Source of the DNA: RGIG1681 sp045650505
GTDB taxonomy: Bacteria > Bacillota > Clostridia > Christensenellales > UBA1242
DNA length: 64,000 nucleotides
Direction: 5' to 3'
Assembly: GCA_045650505.1 (NCBI GenBank)
Contig: JAZRRE010000030.1
Location: forward strand, 62,001-126,000
The notes under the pieces are model-generated. The model was not told the origin of the DNA. It ran no database searches and saw only the letters and a program-made list of their open reading frames with translations. Shown one piece after another: positions 51,129 through 60,349 of this stretch; position 1 is the first letter of the stretch; each line of letters opens with the position of its first letter. The translations under genes were made by a program, and so were the position numbers.

Positions 51129-51176
51129 TTTTTTCATTATTTTTAATATATTTTTCTTTGATTTTTGCAGTTTTTA
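51127..51176 (-). repeat. Stop-anchored 50-bp A-tract element, copy F
   Basis: On the minus strand it begins with the stop of the transglutaminase-like gene (TAAAAACTGCAAAAAT) and ends AATAATGAAAAAATA at position 50. A terminator follows. Confidence 0.8.
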
Positions 51177-52769
51177 ATCAGCCATCATTCCAGCATAGGC
51201 AGGTTTTTCTTCTTGTTGTTCTTCTCTTTTAACTTCTTTCTTTTGCGGTTGCTTTATGGTGTTTTTAATCATCACTGCTTCTTGTTGAAAGAAGTTTTCA
51301 CAGGCTTCATTTAAATTCCATTTTGAAAGTGCTAGATAAACTGAATTTTCAAAAATATCATTTGCTTTATTTTCTGCCATAGCCTCATCTTGATATCTCA
51401 CAAAATAAACATTTGAAAGTGCTTCATAAAGCATCATTGAATCAAGTGGCAAAGTTCTTGCGCATTCTTCTTGCATCAATTCATAATTAATGTTTGCAAC
51501 TTTGTCATCAACCTTTTCAGCAATTTCTTCTAAAATGCTATCATCAGGTTGATACTTATTTCCATAATTGATAAGCTCTGAAAACAGTTCTTCAATTGAA
51601 AGATTGCTTGAAACATAAGTTCGAAGCAGAAGCATTTCAAGTCGCCTTGAAAGATATTTATCTTTCGGCTGAATAATCATTCGATAAAGCTCATCATAAA
51701 TGCTTGGGAAAAATGTTTGTTCAATTTCATCATTAGAAAGCTTTTGAACAGTTGACCTTTGTTTAAACACCTCAAAAGCATCGGCATTTTTTGTGAATGT
51801 TTCCACAAGCATTCTGTCAATTGTATTTCCAAAACTTTTGATATCAAACACTTTATCAAATTCGCTGTCATTCACACCGGAAACAATTCTCATAAATTCA
51901 TTGATAGTTTCAGTGTAAAACCAAGACTCACCCGCAAGGCGAATCTTTCCAGAATATAAAATTTCTAATTCTTCATCAGTTAAAAGTGCGTGATTGATTG
52001 TTTTTCCAAGTGTTTCTTTTCTAGCATCTTTGCTTGGGTCAGAGTTAAACATTCCAAAACAATCATACATTTTATCATTAATATAAACCTTGCAAATTGC
52101 GTGGTTTATACTGTTAAAATCTTCTTTTTCATCAACGCCATCAACTGCAAGTTGAACAATGCAAGGAATACCTATCCTTTTGCAGAGTTCTGCAAGCATT
52201 GATGCATAACCAATGCAAACAATTTTATCACCGTTTAAAACTTTCACAAGGTTTCTTGAATCCATACGTTTATCAAGTGTTGCATCATCACTTTTTTGAT
52301 ATTCAAAACTTGTAACAAGTTCGTAAGCATAAATAAACTTTTCAAGCGGAGTGAATTCTCTGCCAAAAACTCTAGCTTCATTTATTCTTTTTGCCCATTT
52401 TGAAATTTTGCTACTTGCTTGAAGAGTTTCATCAAGAGTGTAGCCTGAATAATTAAAAACATCTTCGCCCTCAACAAAAAGAGCGTTAAATTTATTGCTT
52501 TCTAAAGTAGCGAAATTTTGCTTTAAAATTTCGGTTTCATCTTCATCAAAAATTGTACTATTAGAAGTGTTTCCAATAGGAATGCTTATTCTAATATCAC
52601 CTGCTCTAAAATGCTTGCAGATTCTCTCAATCATTTCACTGTTAAGTGCGATGTCACGAGTAATAATAATTGTTTCTGCATTTTCTTCATTTGCTGAAAT
52701 TGCAATTCTTGCAAGTTCTTCATCTGAATAAATTTTAGACAAAAAAACACTGTTGTTTGCAATCAACAT
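51174..52769 (-). CDS. Transglutaminase-like domain protein
   Basis: This is a 531-residue protein. Residues about 145-250 fit a transglutaminase-like cysteine protease fold: KFIYAYELVTSFEYQK as the lead helix, IVCIGYASMLAELCKRIGIPC with the catalytic Cys, INHAICKVYINDKMYDCFGMFNSDP with His and Asp. The remaining 280 residues are helical and end in a Lys/Glu/Gln-rich tail. No signal peptide, so intracellular. A protease or peptide-processing role is possible; nothing in the neighbours narrows it. The ribosome site is AGGGAGGGC. Confidence 0.72.
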   Translation of the reverse strand: MLIANNSVFLSKIYSDEELARIAISANEENAETIIITRDIALNSEMIERICKHFRAGDIRISIPIGNTSNSTIFDEDETEILKQNFATLESNKFNALFVEGEDVFNYSGYTLDETLQASSKISKWAKRINEARVFGREFTPLEKFIYAYELVTSFEYQKSDDATLDKRMDSRNLVKVLNGDKIVCIGYASMLAELCKRIGIPCIVQLAVDGVDEKEDFNSINHAICKVYINDKMYDCFGMFNSDPSKDARKETLGKTINHALLTDEELEILYSGKIRLAGESWFYTETINEFMRIVSGVNDSEFDKVFDIKSFGNTIDRMLVETFTKNADAFEVFKQRSTVQKLSNDEIEQTFFPSIYDELYRMIIQPKDKYLSRRLEMLLLRTYVSSNLSIEELFSELINYGNKYQPDDSILEEIAEKVDDKVANINYELMQEECARTLPLDSMMLYEALSNVYFVRYQDEAMAENKANDIFENSVYLALSKWNLNEACENFFQQEAVMIKNTIKQPQKKEVKREEQQEEKPAYAGMMAD

Positions 52770-52804
52770 ATTAGCGCCCTCCCTTTAAAAGCGTCTCTAA
52801 TGTT

Positions 52805-52833
52805 ATTATAACATACTTATTTTTCAATTTCAA
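52805..52833 (-). promoter_or_regulatory. Promoter of the transglutaminase-like gene
   Basis: On the minus strand, TTGAAA (52828-52833), a 17-bp spacer and TATAAT (52805-52810). Confidence 0.72.
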
Positions 52834-52862
52834 TAGTGCTATGAAGATTAATTTTTGACAGA

Positions 52863-52891
52863 TTTTGCACTAATTTTGTCGAGTTTTGCAC
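52863..52891. repeat. Direct repeat TTTTGCAC with 21-bp spacing
   Basis: TTTTGCAC at 52863-52870 and again at 52884-52891, i.e. on the same DNA face two turns apart, in the divergent region between two promoters. Possible regulator site. Confidence 0.4.
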
Positions 52892-52922
52892 AATTAAATT
52901 AACTCTTGATTTAAAAAAGCAA

Positions 52923-52951
52923 TTTACAATAAACTTTAAATGTGATATTAT
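52923..52951 (+). promoter_or_regulatory. Promoter of the leaderless HD gene
   Basis: TTTACA (52923-52928), a 17-bp spacer and TATTAT (52946-52951); only 6 bp to the ATG at 52958, with no ribosome site. Confidence 0.65.
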
Positions 52952-52957
52952 AAGCAT

Positions 52958-53554
52958 ATGGAACAAAAAGAATTAGAACAAAACAAAGAAGAATTTTTAA
53001 GAATCGCAAGAGAAAACATTAAGCGTGAAGGCATTGAAGAACTTTTGAAGTGGCTTTCTTCAACCGACTTTTTTGAAGCACCTGCTTCAACAAAGTTTCA
53101 TATGGCAGAAGCCGGTGGTCTTTGCAAGCACTCAATCAATGTTTATAACAGACTTGTTCGCCTTGCGCGTGATGAATGGGGCGAAGAAAACTTAAACCAC
53201 GAAACACTTGCAATTGTGGCACTTTTTCACGATATCTGCAAATGTTGTTTTTATAAAACTGAAATGAGAAATGTTAAAGAAAATGGCGAATGGGTGCAAA
53301 AACCATATTACACAATTGATGATGCCCTTCCTTATGGACATGGCGAAAAATCAGTTTATATCGTGAATGGATACATTCGTTTAACTCGTGAAGAAGCCCT
53401 TGCAATCAATTGGCATATGGGCGGTTTTGATTCAAGAGTTATGGGCGGAGATATGAGCCTTGCAAAAGCATACTACAAATATCCACTTTGCACACTCGTT
53501 CATCTTTCTGACATTATGGCAACATATTTAGATGAAACACAAACACAATCTTAA
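52958..53554 (+). CDS. HD-domain phosphohydrolase-like protein
   Basis: This 198-residue protein has the HD order: His in GGLCKHSINVYNRLV, the HD pair in ALFHDICKCCFY, His residues in YGHGEKSVYI and INWHMGGFD, and the final Asp in LVHLSDIMATYLDE. HD proteins hydrolyse nucleotides or phosphodiesters. The substrate is unknown. It is probably leaderless, and gltX follows after 17 bp in the same transcript. Confidence 0.85.
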   Translation: MEQKELEQNKEEFLRIARENIKREGIEELLKWLSSTDFFEAPASTKFHMAEAGGLCKHSINVYNRLVRLARDEWGEENLNHETLAIVALFHDICKCCFYKTEMRNVKENGEWVQKPYYTIDDALPYGHGEKSVYIVNGYIRLTREEALAINWHMGGFDSRVMGGDMSLAKAYYKYPLCTLVHLSDIMATYLDETQTQS

Positions 53555-53571
53555 ATTCAAGGAGAACTATT

Positions 53572-55242
53572 ATGGACTATCAAAAACTTGCAAATCTATT
53601 ATATAAAAATGTGCACACCACACCAGAATATTACTATGAAAAATTCCCTGAAAGAAACCTTGCTCCAAAAGCTGAAGTAACAAGAATTGCTCCAAGCCCA
53701 ACAGGATTTTTTCACACAGGAACACTTTTTGGCTCAATGATTGACAAATTTGTTGCAGACAAATCAAACGGTGTGTTCTTCCTTCGAATTGAAGACACTG
53801 ACCAAAAGAGAAAAATTCAAGGTGCGGCAGATATTGCTTATCAAATGCTTAACAAATTCAATACTTCACCTGATGAAGGTTTTATGGGTGAAGGAAAAGA
53901 ACAAGTTGGCGCTTATGGCAGCTACGTTCAATCTGAAAGACTTGAAATGTATCACGCTTTTGCAAAACGCCTTGTTGAACTTGGCAGAGCATTCCCTTGT
54001 TTTTGTAAACAAACCGAAGGCAAAGAAGACATCAAAGAACGTCGTGCAAAACAACTTGAAGAAACCGGAGCAATCATCGACCACGATGTTTGCCGAAACC
54101 TTGATATTGCTGACATTGAACTTAATCTCAAAATGGGCAAGCCTTGGGCACTTAAACTTCTCTCTACCGGAGACCCTGACAAAACTTTCAAGTTTACTGA
54201 TATGATTAAAGGTGAAAGAGAAATTCACGAAAACACAAAAGATATCGTGCTTGTAAAGAGCAACGGAATTCCACCTTATGCTCTTGCACATATTGTTGAT
54301 GACACACTTATGCACGTTACAACCGTTGTACGCGGCGAAGAATGGTGGCCATCACTTTCCGCTCACCTTGAACTTTTCAGAGCATTTGGTTTAAAACCAC
54401 CTAAATATGCTCACACCCCTGTAATTTGCAAACTTGATGAAAAAACAGGCAACAAGAGAAAATTAAGCAAACGTTATGACCCAGAAGCAGACACAAGATG
54501 GTTTGTTGTTGAGGGTTATCCAACCGTTGCTTTGAATGAATATTTGTTGAATCTTTTAAACAGTGATTTCGAAAATTGGAGAAAGGCTAATCCTGATGCA
54601 CCTTACACAGATTTCCCATTCTCACTCAAAAAAGTTGGTTCAAGCAACCCAATGTTCGATGTTGTTAAAATTAATGATATCTCAAAAAACATTATTTCAA
54701 AAATTCCTGGAAAAGAACTTTTAAGATTCATTGTTGATTGGGCAAATGAATTCGACCAAGACTTCGCATCAGTGTTACTTCGCAATCAAAGTATGGCAGA
54801 AAACCTTTTCTCTCTTGACCGTGATGGTGCACCAAGACCAAGAAAAGACATCTCTCACGCTAGCGAAGTTAAAGAACTTTTCAGCTATATGTTTGATGAA
54901 TATTTTGACAAAACCTCATCTCTTAACTTTGATGAAAATCAACCAAAAGAAACCATTGTTAAACTTTTAACTGAATACAAAAAAGTTTATAGCATTGATG
55001 ATGACAAACAAGCTTGGTTTGAAAAACTCAAAGAGGTTGCTACCGCTTGTGGATACGTTGATATGAAAACATATAAAGCAAATCCTGAAGCTTATGTTGG
55101 AAATATCGCCGATGCAAGCAACATTGTGCGTGTGGCAATAACCGGCAGAAACAACACTCCTGACCTTTGCTCACTTATGCAAATGCTTGGCAAAAACAGA
55201 GTTCTTGAGAGAATTGACTATGTTATTTCAAATTTGAAATAA
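53572..55242 (+). CDS. gltX: Glutamyl-tRNA synthetase
   Basis: This 556-residue class I synthetase has the HIGH-type site APSPTGFFHTGTLFGS (about 41-56), FLRIEDTDQKR, HIVDDTLMHVTTVVRGEEWWPS and the KMSKS-type KLSKR. It carries an N-terminal extension of about 38 residues and is longer than the usual 470-490, like the second GltX type found in Clostridia. With GatCAB encoded elsewhere in the window, it may also charge tRNA(Gln) with Glu. The ribosome site is AAGGAG. Confidence 0.94.
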   Translation: MDYQKLANLLYKNVHTTPEYYYEKFPERNLAPKAEVTRIAPSPTGFFHTGTLFGSMIDKFVADKSNGVFFLRIEDTDQKRKIQGAADIAYQMLNKFNTSPDEGFMGEGKEQVGAYGSYVQSERLEMYHAFAKRLVELGRAFPCFCKQTEGKEDIKERRAKQLEETGAIIDHDVCRNLDIADIELNLKMGKPWALKLLSTGDPDKTFKFTDMIKGEREIHENTKDIVLVKSNGIPPYALAHIVDDTLMHVTTVVRGEEWWPSLSAHLELFRAFGLKPPKYAHTPVICKLDEKTGNKRKLSKRYDPEADTRWFVVEGYPTVALNEYLLNLLNSDFENWRKANPDAPYTDFPFSLKKVGSSNPMFDVVKINDISKNIISKIPGKELLRFIVDWANEFDQDFASVLLRNQSMAENLFSLDRDGAPRPRKDISHASEVKELFSYMFDEYFDKTSSLNFDENQPKETIVKLLTEYKKVYSIDDDKQAWFEKLKEVATACGYVDMKTYKANPEAYVGNIADASNIVRVAITGRNNTPDLCSLMQMLGKNRVLERIDYVISNLK

Positions 55243-55261
55243 TTTAATAAAAATAATCACA

Positions 55262-55296
55262 AAAAAAGATATGGAAATTCCATATCTTTTTCTTTT
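55262..55296. terminator. Bidirectional terminator
   Basis: AAAAAGATATGGAA / TTCCATATCTTTTT between convergent genes; ATCACAAA precedes it on the plus strand. Confidence 0.85.
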
Positions 55297-55300
55297 GCAA

Positions 55301-56665
55301 TTAAATAACCGTAACAAAATCTTCTTCTAAAACTTGTTTTGAAAACTCAAGATTTTCATAAGTTCCAGGTGAAGTTTCTCTTTTCACTTCAATTTTAAGA
55401 ATGTCATTAACTCTTAAATCAAGCAAAAGTTCAGTGGTCAAATATTCTCTTGTGATTTCAGTTTTTTCGCCATTTATTGTCATTGACACAAAAATATCAT
55501 TAACTTCTAAATCATCTGCAAAAATTGATTCACTATTAATTGCAGAAATCTTCACACTATCAATAAGTTCAACAAGGCCTGTGGTTGGATTATATCTTGA
55601 AAATTTATCATAAATATCATTTGTGATTTTTAAATTAACAGTTTTAAGTTTTGTGGTGCTTGAACCCGCTTTGTGTGATTCAATAAGTTGTTCTGCAATT
55701 CTTTGAACCACATCTACAGGAATTGCATATTTGGTTTGGTTGTCGGCATCATTTCTTGCTCCACCATTTGTGATTCCCACCAAATTGCCCTCAAGGTCAA
55801 AAAGTCCACCGCCACTATTTCCATTAATAATATAAGCATCGTGTTGAATGAGTCTGTGGTCGCAAGTGTGACCCGCAACAGTGACAGAAACATTTTCACT
55901 TGGAACATCAACCACCCCACGCGAAATGTTTATTCCTTGTGCGTGGCTGTTGCCAATTGCAACAACCGGTGTGCCAGCTGAAAGTGTTTCATCTGAAAAT
56001 GTCACACCGGTTGCATTTGTGTTTGAAATAAAGTTTGCAGCATCAACTTTCAAAACTGCAATATCATAAGTTGATGAACCACCAATAAATGATGCTCTCA
56101 TATAATGATGATTTCCGTGACCATAAAATTTAAGTTTGAAATAAGGATACGCTTTGTTTGCTCCCAATGAATAATATGCCACGTGATAATTTGTCACAAT
56201 ATATGCATCACCATTGTCATCAATATCATAAATCACTCCAGAACCTGCACTTGAAGGTGATGCATTAAATTGCAAGTCAGAAAGATTTGTGTAACAAGAC
56301 ACTTCTAAAACATTTAAAAGATTTTTATTGATAGCATATTTTTCTTCATCAATCACAATTTCAAAATTTGCTTTAAGCCAATCAACATAAGAAAGTTCAG
56401 TTTCATCGTTGTTAAACGCTTCAAGCCAAACATTATAAGAACTGATTGAATCAGCCCCGTCATCGCCATCTGTTCCATTTGTTCCAGCATCGCCTTTTTC
56501 ACCCACCAAACTTTCAAGCCATTCTTCTTCAGTCATTGTTGAAGTTGGGTTGTGCTGTTTCCAAAGTTCATAAGCAGAAAGCCCGTCTTTGCCACAGGCT
56601 GAAAACATAAACATACATGGAACAATCATTAAACATAAAAATAATTTTTTCAATATTTTTTTCAT
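55301..56665 (-). CDS. Trypsin-like serine protease lipoprotein
   Basis: This 454-residue protein has a lipobox FSAC (Cys24). An AYELWKQHNP...EEEWLESL motif then leads into a short collagen-like Gly-x-y stretch (GEKGDAGTNGTDGDDG, about 56-71), and a second Y-x-x-W-L/WLKAN unit follows. The protease domain has the catalytic triad His161 (VTNYHVAYY), Asp201 (STYDIAVLKV) and Ser284 (INGNSGGGLFD), HtrA-like. About 120 C-terminal residues may include a PDZ-like fold. It should act outside the membrane on misfolded or surface proteins. The ribosome site is weak (AAAGAGAG). Confidence 0.87.
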   Translation of the reverse strand: MKKILKKLFLCLMIVPCMFMFSACGKDGLSAYELWKQHNPTSTMTEEEWLESLVGEKGDAGTNGTDGDDGADSISSYNVWLEAFNNDETELSYVDWLKANFEIVIDEEKYAINKNLLNVLEVSCYTNLSDLQFNASPSSAGSGVIYDIDDNGDAYIVTNYHVAYYSLGANKAYPYFKLKFYGHGNHHYMRASFIGGSSTYDIAVLKVDAANFISNTNATGVTFSDETLSAGTPVVAIGNSHAQGINISRGVVDVPSENVSVTVAGHTCDHRLIQHDAYIINGNSGGGLFDLEGNLVGITNGGARNDADNQTKYAIPVDVVQRIAEQLIESHKAGSSTTKLKTVNLKITNDIYDKFSRYNPTTGLVELIDSVKISAINSESIFADDLEVNDIFVSMTINGEKTEITREYLTTELLLDLRVNDILKIEVKRETSPGTYENLEFSKQVLEEDFVTVI

Positions 56666-56791
56666 ATGATTTTCTCTCTTTTTATTATGCCCTTATTATA
56701 ACATTTTTAACTAATAATTAAAACTGTTTATATTTATAATTTTTAAATTCAAGCATTTTGCACCATAGTCTAAAATTTATATTTAAAACTA

Positions 56792-57331
56792 TTATTCTTT
56801 TCCATTGTTCTCATAATAACTTAAATATAAGTTTTTGTTATTCCACAAAGAAATTTCTTCACTTACTAAACATTTTGAAAAAATTAAAGTGTTTCCAATT
56901 TTAAAGCAATTATCATCTGCGTTGTTATAAATCTCTCGAAACATACCCATCTTTTCATATAACTTAATGGCTTTTTTGTTTTCGATATCATCTGTATAAA
57001 GTCTAAAATTTTTAAAACCCAATTCTTGCGACATACTCATCATTCGGTTTAAAATTTGTGAGCCATAACCTTTTCTTCGTTCTTCTTCAACAACACCAAA
57101 CCAACCAAGCCAAGCATCGTCTTTATATAAATGATAAGAATAAAGTCCACAAATTCCCATAATTTTATTATCTTCTTTAACTAACCAATATTTAATTGAA
57201 GACAAATGTTTGTCTTTGTTTTTAGAAACACTTTTTTTAAGCGCAAAAGTTCCATCTTCTAATGGAAATATTTTTCTTTGAACCCCTATCGCAATATCAA
57301 TATTATCACAAGTTATAAGTTCTAACTCCAT
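56792..57331 (-). CDS. GNAT family N-acetyltransferase
   Basis: This 179-residue protein shows the acetyl-CoA pattern WFGVVEEERRKGYGSQILNRMM followed by NFRLYTDDIENKKAIKLYEKMGMF, with YWLVKEDNKIMGICGLYSYH before it. The acceptor substrate is unknown. The ribosome site is AAGGAG. It is a stand-alone gene. Confidence 0.86.
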   Translation of the reverse strand: MELELITCDNIDIAIGVQRKIFPLEDGTFALKKSVSKNKDKHLSSIKYWLVKEDNKIMGICGLYSYHLYKDDAWLGWFGVVEEERRKGYGSQILNRMMSMSQELGFKNFRLYTDDIENKKAIKLYEKMGMFREIYNNADDNCFKIGNTLIFSKCLVSEEISLWNNKNLYLSYYENNGKE

Positions 57332-57394
57332 AAAATCTCCTTACGCATTAATCATAACACAAATTTTAAAAACTCAATAACTTTTTAACACAAA

Positions 57395-57432
57395 AAAAAT
57401 GCTCTATCTAAAAATGATAAAGCATTTTTCTT
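57395..57432 (-). terminator. Terminator of the zinc-ribbon membrane protein gene
   Basis: AAAAATGCT / AGCATTTTT with T run on the minus strand. Confidence 0.68.
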
Positions 57433-57435
57433 TTA

Positions 57436-58548
57436 TTAATCTTTTTCAAATTGTCTTGAACCACAAGCTGGACAAATGTCATCGCCATCTGGAACATCTG
57501 CACCGCAATATTTGCAAGTTCTGCCAATTTTGCTAGCCTTTGCTTCTGCAAGTTCTGCATTTGCTCTTGCTTCTGCAATTTCTGCTTCGTTTTTAGCATC
57601 TTGAACCGCTTGGTCTTTTTTTGCTTGTTTATATTTTCTTCTAATGAAGAGAACAGCAATCAAGATAATTACTGCAAGAACAACACCTGTGATAACAAGC
57701 ATCTTAACATAAGAACCTTTGTTATCTTCAAGGTCAGCTAAATAATCTTTTTCAGCTTGATAATCTTTGTTTCTTTCAAGAGTGTAACTTGTGTTGATTG
57801 CAAAAACATTTCCGTTAATATAAGTGTATGCAACTTCGATTTTACCTACCTTTCCAAGGGAAGTGTTATCAGGGTCTTTATAAACAATCATATCATTAAC
57901 GCCGGTTTCTAAAGAACCTTCTTTTGTATATTCAATGAATGTTGAATCATTCCATTTTGCATTAGCACCTTTTGCTTGACCAATTTCATCATCTGCATGA
58001 TATTTAAATTCATAAACAATGAAATAATAATATTGACCTTTTTCATAATAATCAGTTAAATAATAACCTGTATTTGATGGATTATCACCATATGTCTTAT
58101 ATTCTGTTGGTTTAAATTCTGCTGTAACAATGAAATAATCATCATCAACATTTTTCTTTGCCTCTTTGATTATCGTTGCAAAAACCTCATCATATTCTTC
58201 ATATTTTGCAATCATTTCTTTGCTTTCTTCAATATATGCTTTATTGTCGTTCATATTGCCAATAATGCCCGCAAAGAAAACAATTGAGAATATAAACACG
58301 CCAAGCAATAAACTTAAAAGTGTTTGTGCAGGGCCTGCAAGAATGACTGTTCTTCCAAAGAAATGCATTCTCCAAGGTCTTCTTGGACCTCTTGGTGTGT
58401 GATGACTATGTCCATAACTAGAACCACCTCTGTTATAACTGCTTCCGTTGCTTCCAAAGCCGGCTCTAAAGCCACCGCCTCCGCCGCCAAAACTGAAGCC
58501 GCCTCCACCGCCGCCACTTCTACCGCCGCGTGAAAAACCTCTTGCCAT
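57436..58548 (-). CDS. Membrane protein with Gly-rich head and C-terminal zinc ribbon
   Basis: This 370-residue protein has an N-terminal Gly/Ser/Arg-rich stretch (about 1-50, e.g. GGRSGGGGGGFSFGGGGGG) and a membrane segment (about 71-97, ILAGPAQTLLSLLLGVFIFS). An extracytoplasmic domain of about 185 residues follows. A second membrane segment (KMLVITGVVLAVIILIAVLF) leads to a charged helix (NEAEIAEARANAELAEAKAS) and a four-Cys zinc ribbon (CKYCG...CPACG). Both ends are thus cytoplasmic with one external domain between. No function is known. The ribosome site is AAAGGAGG. Confidence 0.8.
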   Translation of the reverse strand: MARGFSRGGRSGGGGGGFSFGGGGGGFRAGFGSNGSSYNRGGSSYGHSHHTPRGPRRPWRMHFFGRTVILAGPAQTLLSLLLGVFIFSIVFFAGIIGNMNDNKAYIEESKEMIAKYEEYDEVFATIIKEAKKNVDDDYFIVTAEFKPTEYKTYGDNPSNTGYYLTDYYEKGQYYYFIVYEFKYHADDEIGQAKGANAKWNDSTFIEYTKEGSLETGVNDMIVYKDPDNTSLGKVGKIEVAYTYINGNVFAINTSYTLERNKDYQAEKDYLADLEDNKGSYVKMLVITGVVLAVIILIAVLFIRRKYKQAKKDQAVQDAKNEAEIAEARANAELAEAKASKIGRTCKYCGADVPDGDDICPACGSRQFEKD

Positions 58549-58637
58549 AAATCCTCCTTTCTTTATCTTACGATATATTTAATTTTTTATTTCGCTAACA
58601 TTAACTGTTACACATTCATTATCTTTATTTTTAAAAA

Positions 58638-58670
58638 TAAAGTCAACAAAATAAACTTTGTTGACTTAAA
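58638..58670 (-). terminator. Likely terminator of the O-antigen-ligase-like gene
   Basis: A perfect AAGTCAACAAA / TTTGTTGACTT 11-bp stem, with a T-rich but interrupted tail on the minus strand. Confidence 0.6.
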
Positions 58671-58675
58671 ATTAA

Positions 58676-60181
58676 TTATTTATTTGATAGTTGAGTGTAT
58701 TTCACACGAACCTTTTTCTTGGTTTTAAACCTGTTTGTGTTTTCATTATTATTGTTTTTTATTTGTTTTGGTTTTTCGGTTATCTTTTTGTCTTTTTGTG
58801 TTTCAATTTTTTGCTTTTCTTCTTGTTGATTTATCTCTATTTTGTCATCTTCTTTTGTTAAAGTTGTTTCACTCACAAACACAACTTTGTTTTTCTCTTT
58901 ATTTTCAAACAAAAGCATTAAACCAAAAATTAAGAAAATTGTGAATTGGTCACTCAAAACAACTTCTTCAAGCCCAATCACTGCCCAAGTGATAAGAAGC
59001 AAAATTTTGCAAAAACTAAACTTAAACTTTGATTTTGCAGATTTAATATAAGCAAAAATTAAAACAAAGATTGCAACAATTCCAACAATGCCAAATCTGT
59101 GAAGCACAAAAAGATATGCGTTGTGTGGGTCAAAAGCAAAGTTTGGTCTAAAAAGCCCCACCCCAAACCAAATGTTATGCCAACAATTTTTATAGTCTTT
59201 AAAATAATCTTTCCAAATGTCAACTCTGCCATTCAAAACTTCATTTAAAAAGCTGTCGCCGTGATTATACAAAAACATTCTATCATAAATATCTGCAATA
59301 TATGACCTGCCCACAATGCAAAGCACCACAACCAGCCCCGCAAAAGCAATTAAATATTTAATAGCTTTTTTGCGAAGTTTTATCACAAGTGCAATCATAA
59401 AATAAAGCACAAAAAGTACAAGCATAATAAGGAACACTTTTGAAAGTGTAAGTACACCAAGTGTGGTTACAAACACAATAGAAACAAGGTCAATCCAAAG
59501 TTTTCGTGATTTATTCAAAATTGAATGAACTGAATAGGCAAACTCAAATAAACAAAGAAGTGCCAAATTGTTCATATGGAAGGTTGTCATTTTAAGACGC
59601 ATATAATAACCTTCAAAAGAACGAATGAAATATTTAAATTCTTCAAATCTTGAAAGCACAAGGGTTATCCCCGCTGAAACAAACAAGCCACAAAGAAGTG
59701 CATTGAAGCATTTTGCAACTTTGATTTCTTTGCGATAAACAAACGCAAAATAGAAAAGTGCAAATACAAACACAAGAAGCATTCCGGTTTCAATATCTTG
59801 GTCACCAACAATAAAGCTTTTTAATGAAGAAATCCCAACAATTGAAAGTGTGAGCATAAGTGGAAACCAAAAAATCTGTTTGTTCTTTTTAACAATATCA
59901 ATAATATATTTTATAAGCACCACAACAAGTGCAATTATGATTGTGATGACATAAAGTGAATCAAGACCAGAAAATGGCATCATAAACAGCATCACTGCAA
60001 AAATCTCTTCAACAGAGCAAGTGAACAAAAATAATCCAAGCACAACGCTGACTGCTATCCACATTTTGCTGACAAACGGACACGCAAAAAGCAAAGCAGA
60101 AATTATGCCAAGCCCTATAAATAATTTATACTTTCCATAAAAATCTTTTATTTTTGTGAGTTTTGTTTCGTTTGTTTTCAT
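58676..60181 (-). CDS. O-antigen ligase/polymerase-like membrane protein
   Basis: This 501-residue protein has about 11 hydrophobic segments. A periplasmic-type loop carries NIWFGVGLFRPNFAFDPHNAYL, the PHN motif of the O-antigen ligase/Wzy family (PF04932), after VLNGRVDIWKDYF. The C-terminal 80 residues are a Lys/Glu/Gln-rich cytoplasmic tail. In a Gram-positive background it would polymerise or attach surface polysaccharide. No good ribosome site sits near the ATG (AAGGAT is about 20 nt away), so the start is less certain. It is divergent from the sugar transferase gene. Confidence 0.82.
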   Translation of the reverse strand: MKTNETKLTKIKDFYGKYKLFIGLGIISALLFACPFVSKMWIAVSVVLGLFLFTCSVEEIFAVMLFMMPFSGLDSLYVITIIIALVVVLIKYIIDIVKKNKQIFWFPLMLTLSIVGISSLKSFIVGDQDIETGMLLVFVFALFYFAFVYRKEIKVAKCFNALLCGLFVSAGITLVLSRFEEFKYFIRSFEGYYMRLKMTTFHMNNLALLCLFEFAYSVHSILNKSRKLWIDLVSIVFVTTLGVLTLSKVFLIMLVLFVLYFMIALVIKLRKKAIKYLIAFAGLVVVLCIVGRSYIADIYDRMFLYNHGDSFLNEVLNGRVDIWKDYFKDYKNCWHNIWFGVGLFRPNFAFDPHNAYLFVLHRFGIVGIVAIFVLIFAYIKSAKSKFKFSFCKILLLITWAVIGLEEVVLSDQFTIFLIFGLMLLFENKEKNKVVFVSETTLTKEDDKIEINQQEEKQKIETQKDKKITEKPKQIKNNNNENTNRFKTKKKVRVKYTQLSNK

Positions 60182-60349
60182 TGTCAGTTATGCCCGCCAA
60201 TCCTTAATTTTTCTACATTTATAATATACACATAATTACTTCCATTTGTCAATAAAAGCAGACTTTAAAAAAACATCAACTTTTCACCCCACACGAAAAT
60301 AATTGCTTTTTTTTTGCTTTTAAATTATATTATTAGTGAGGTATAACTT

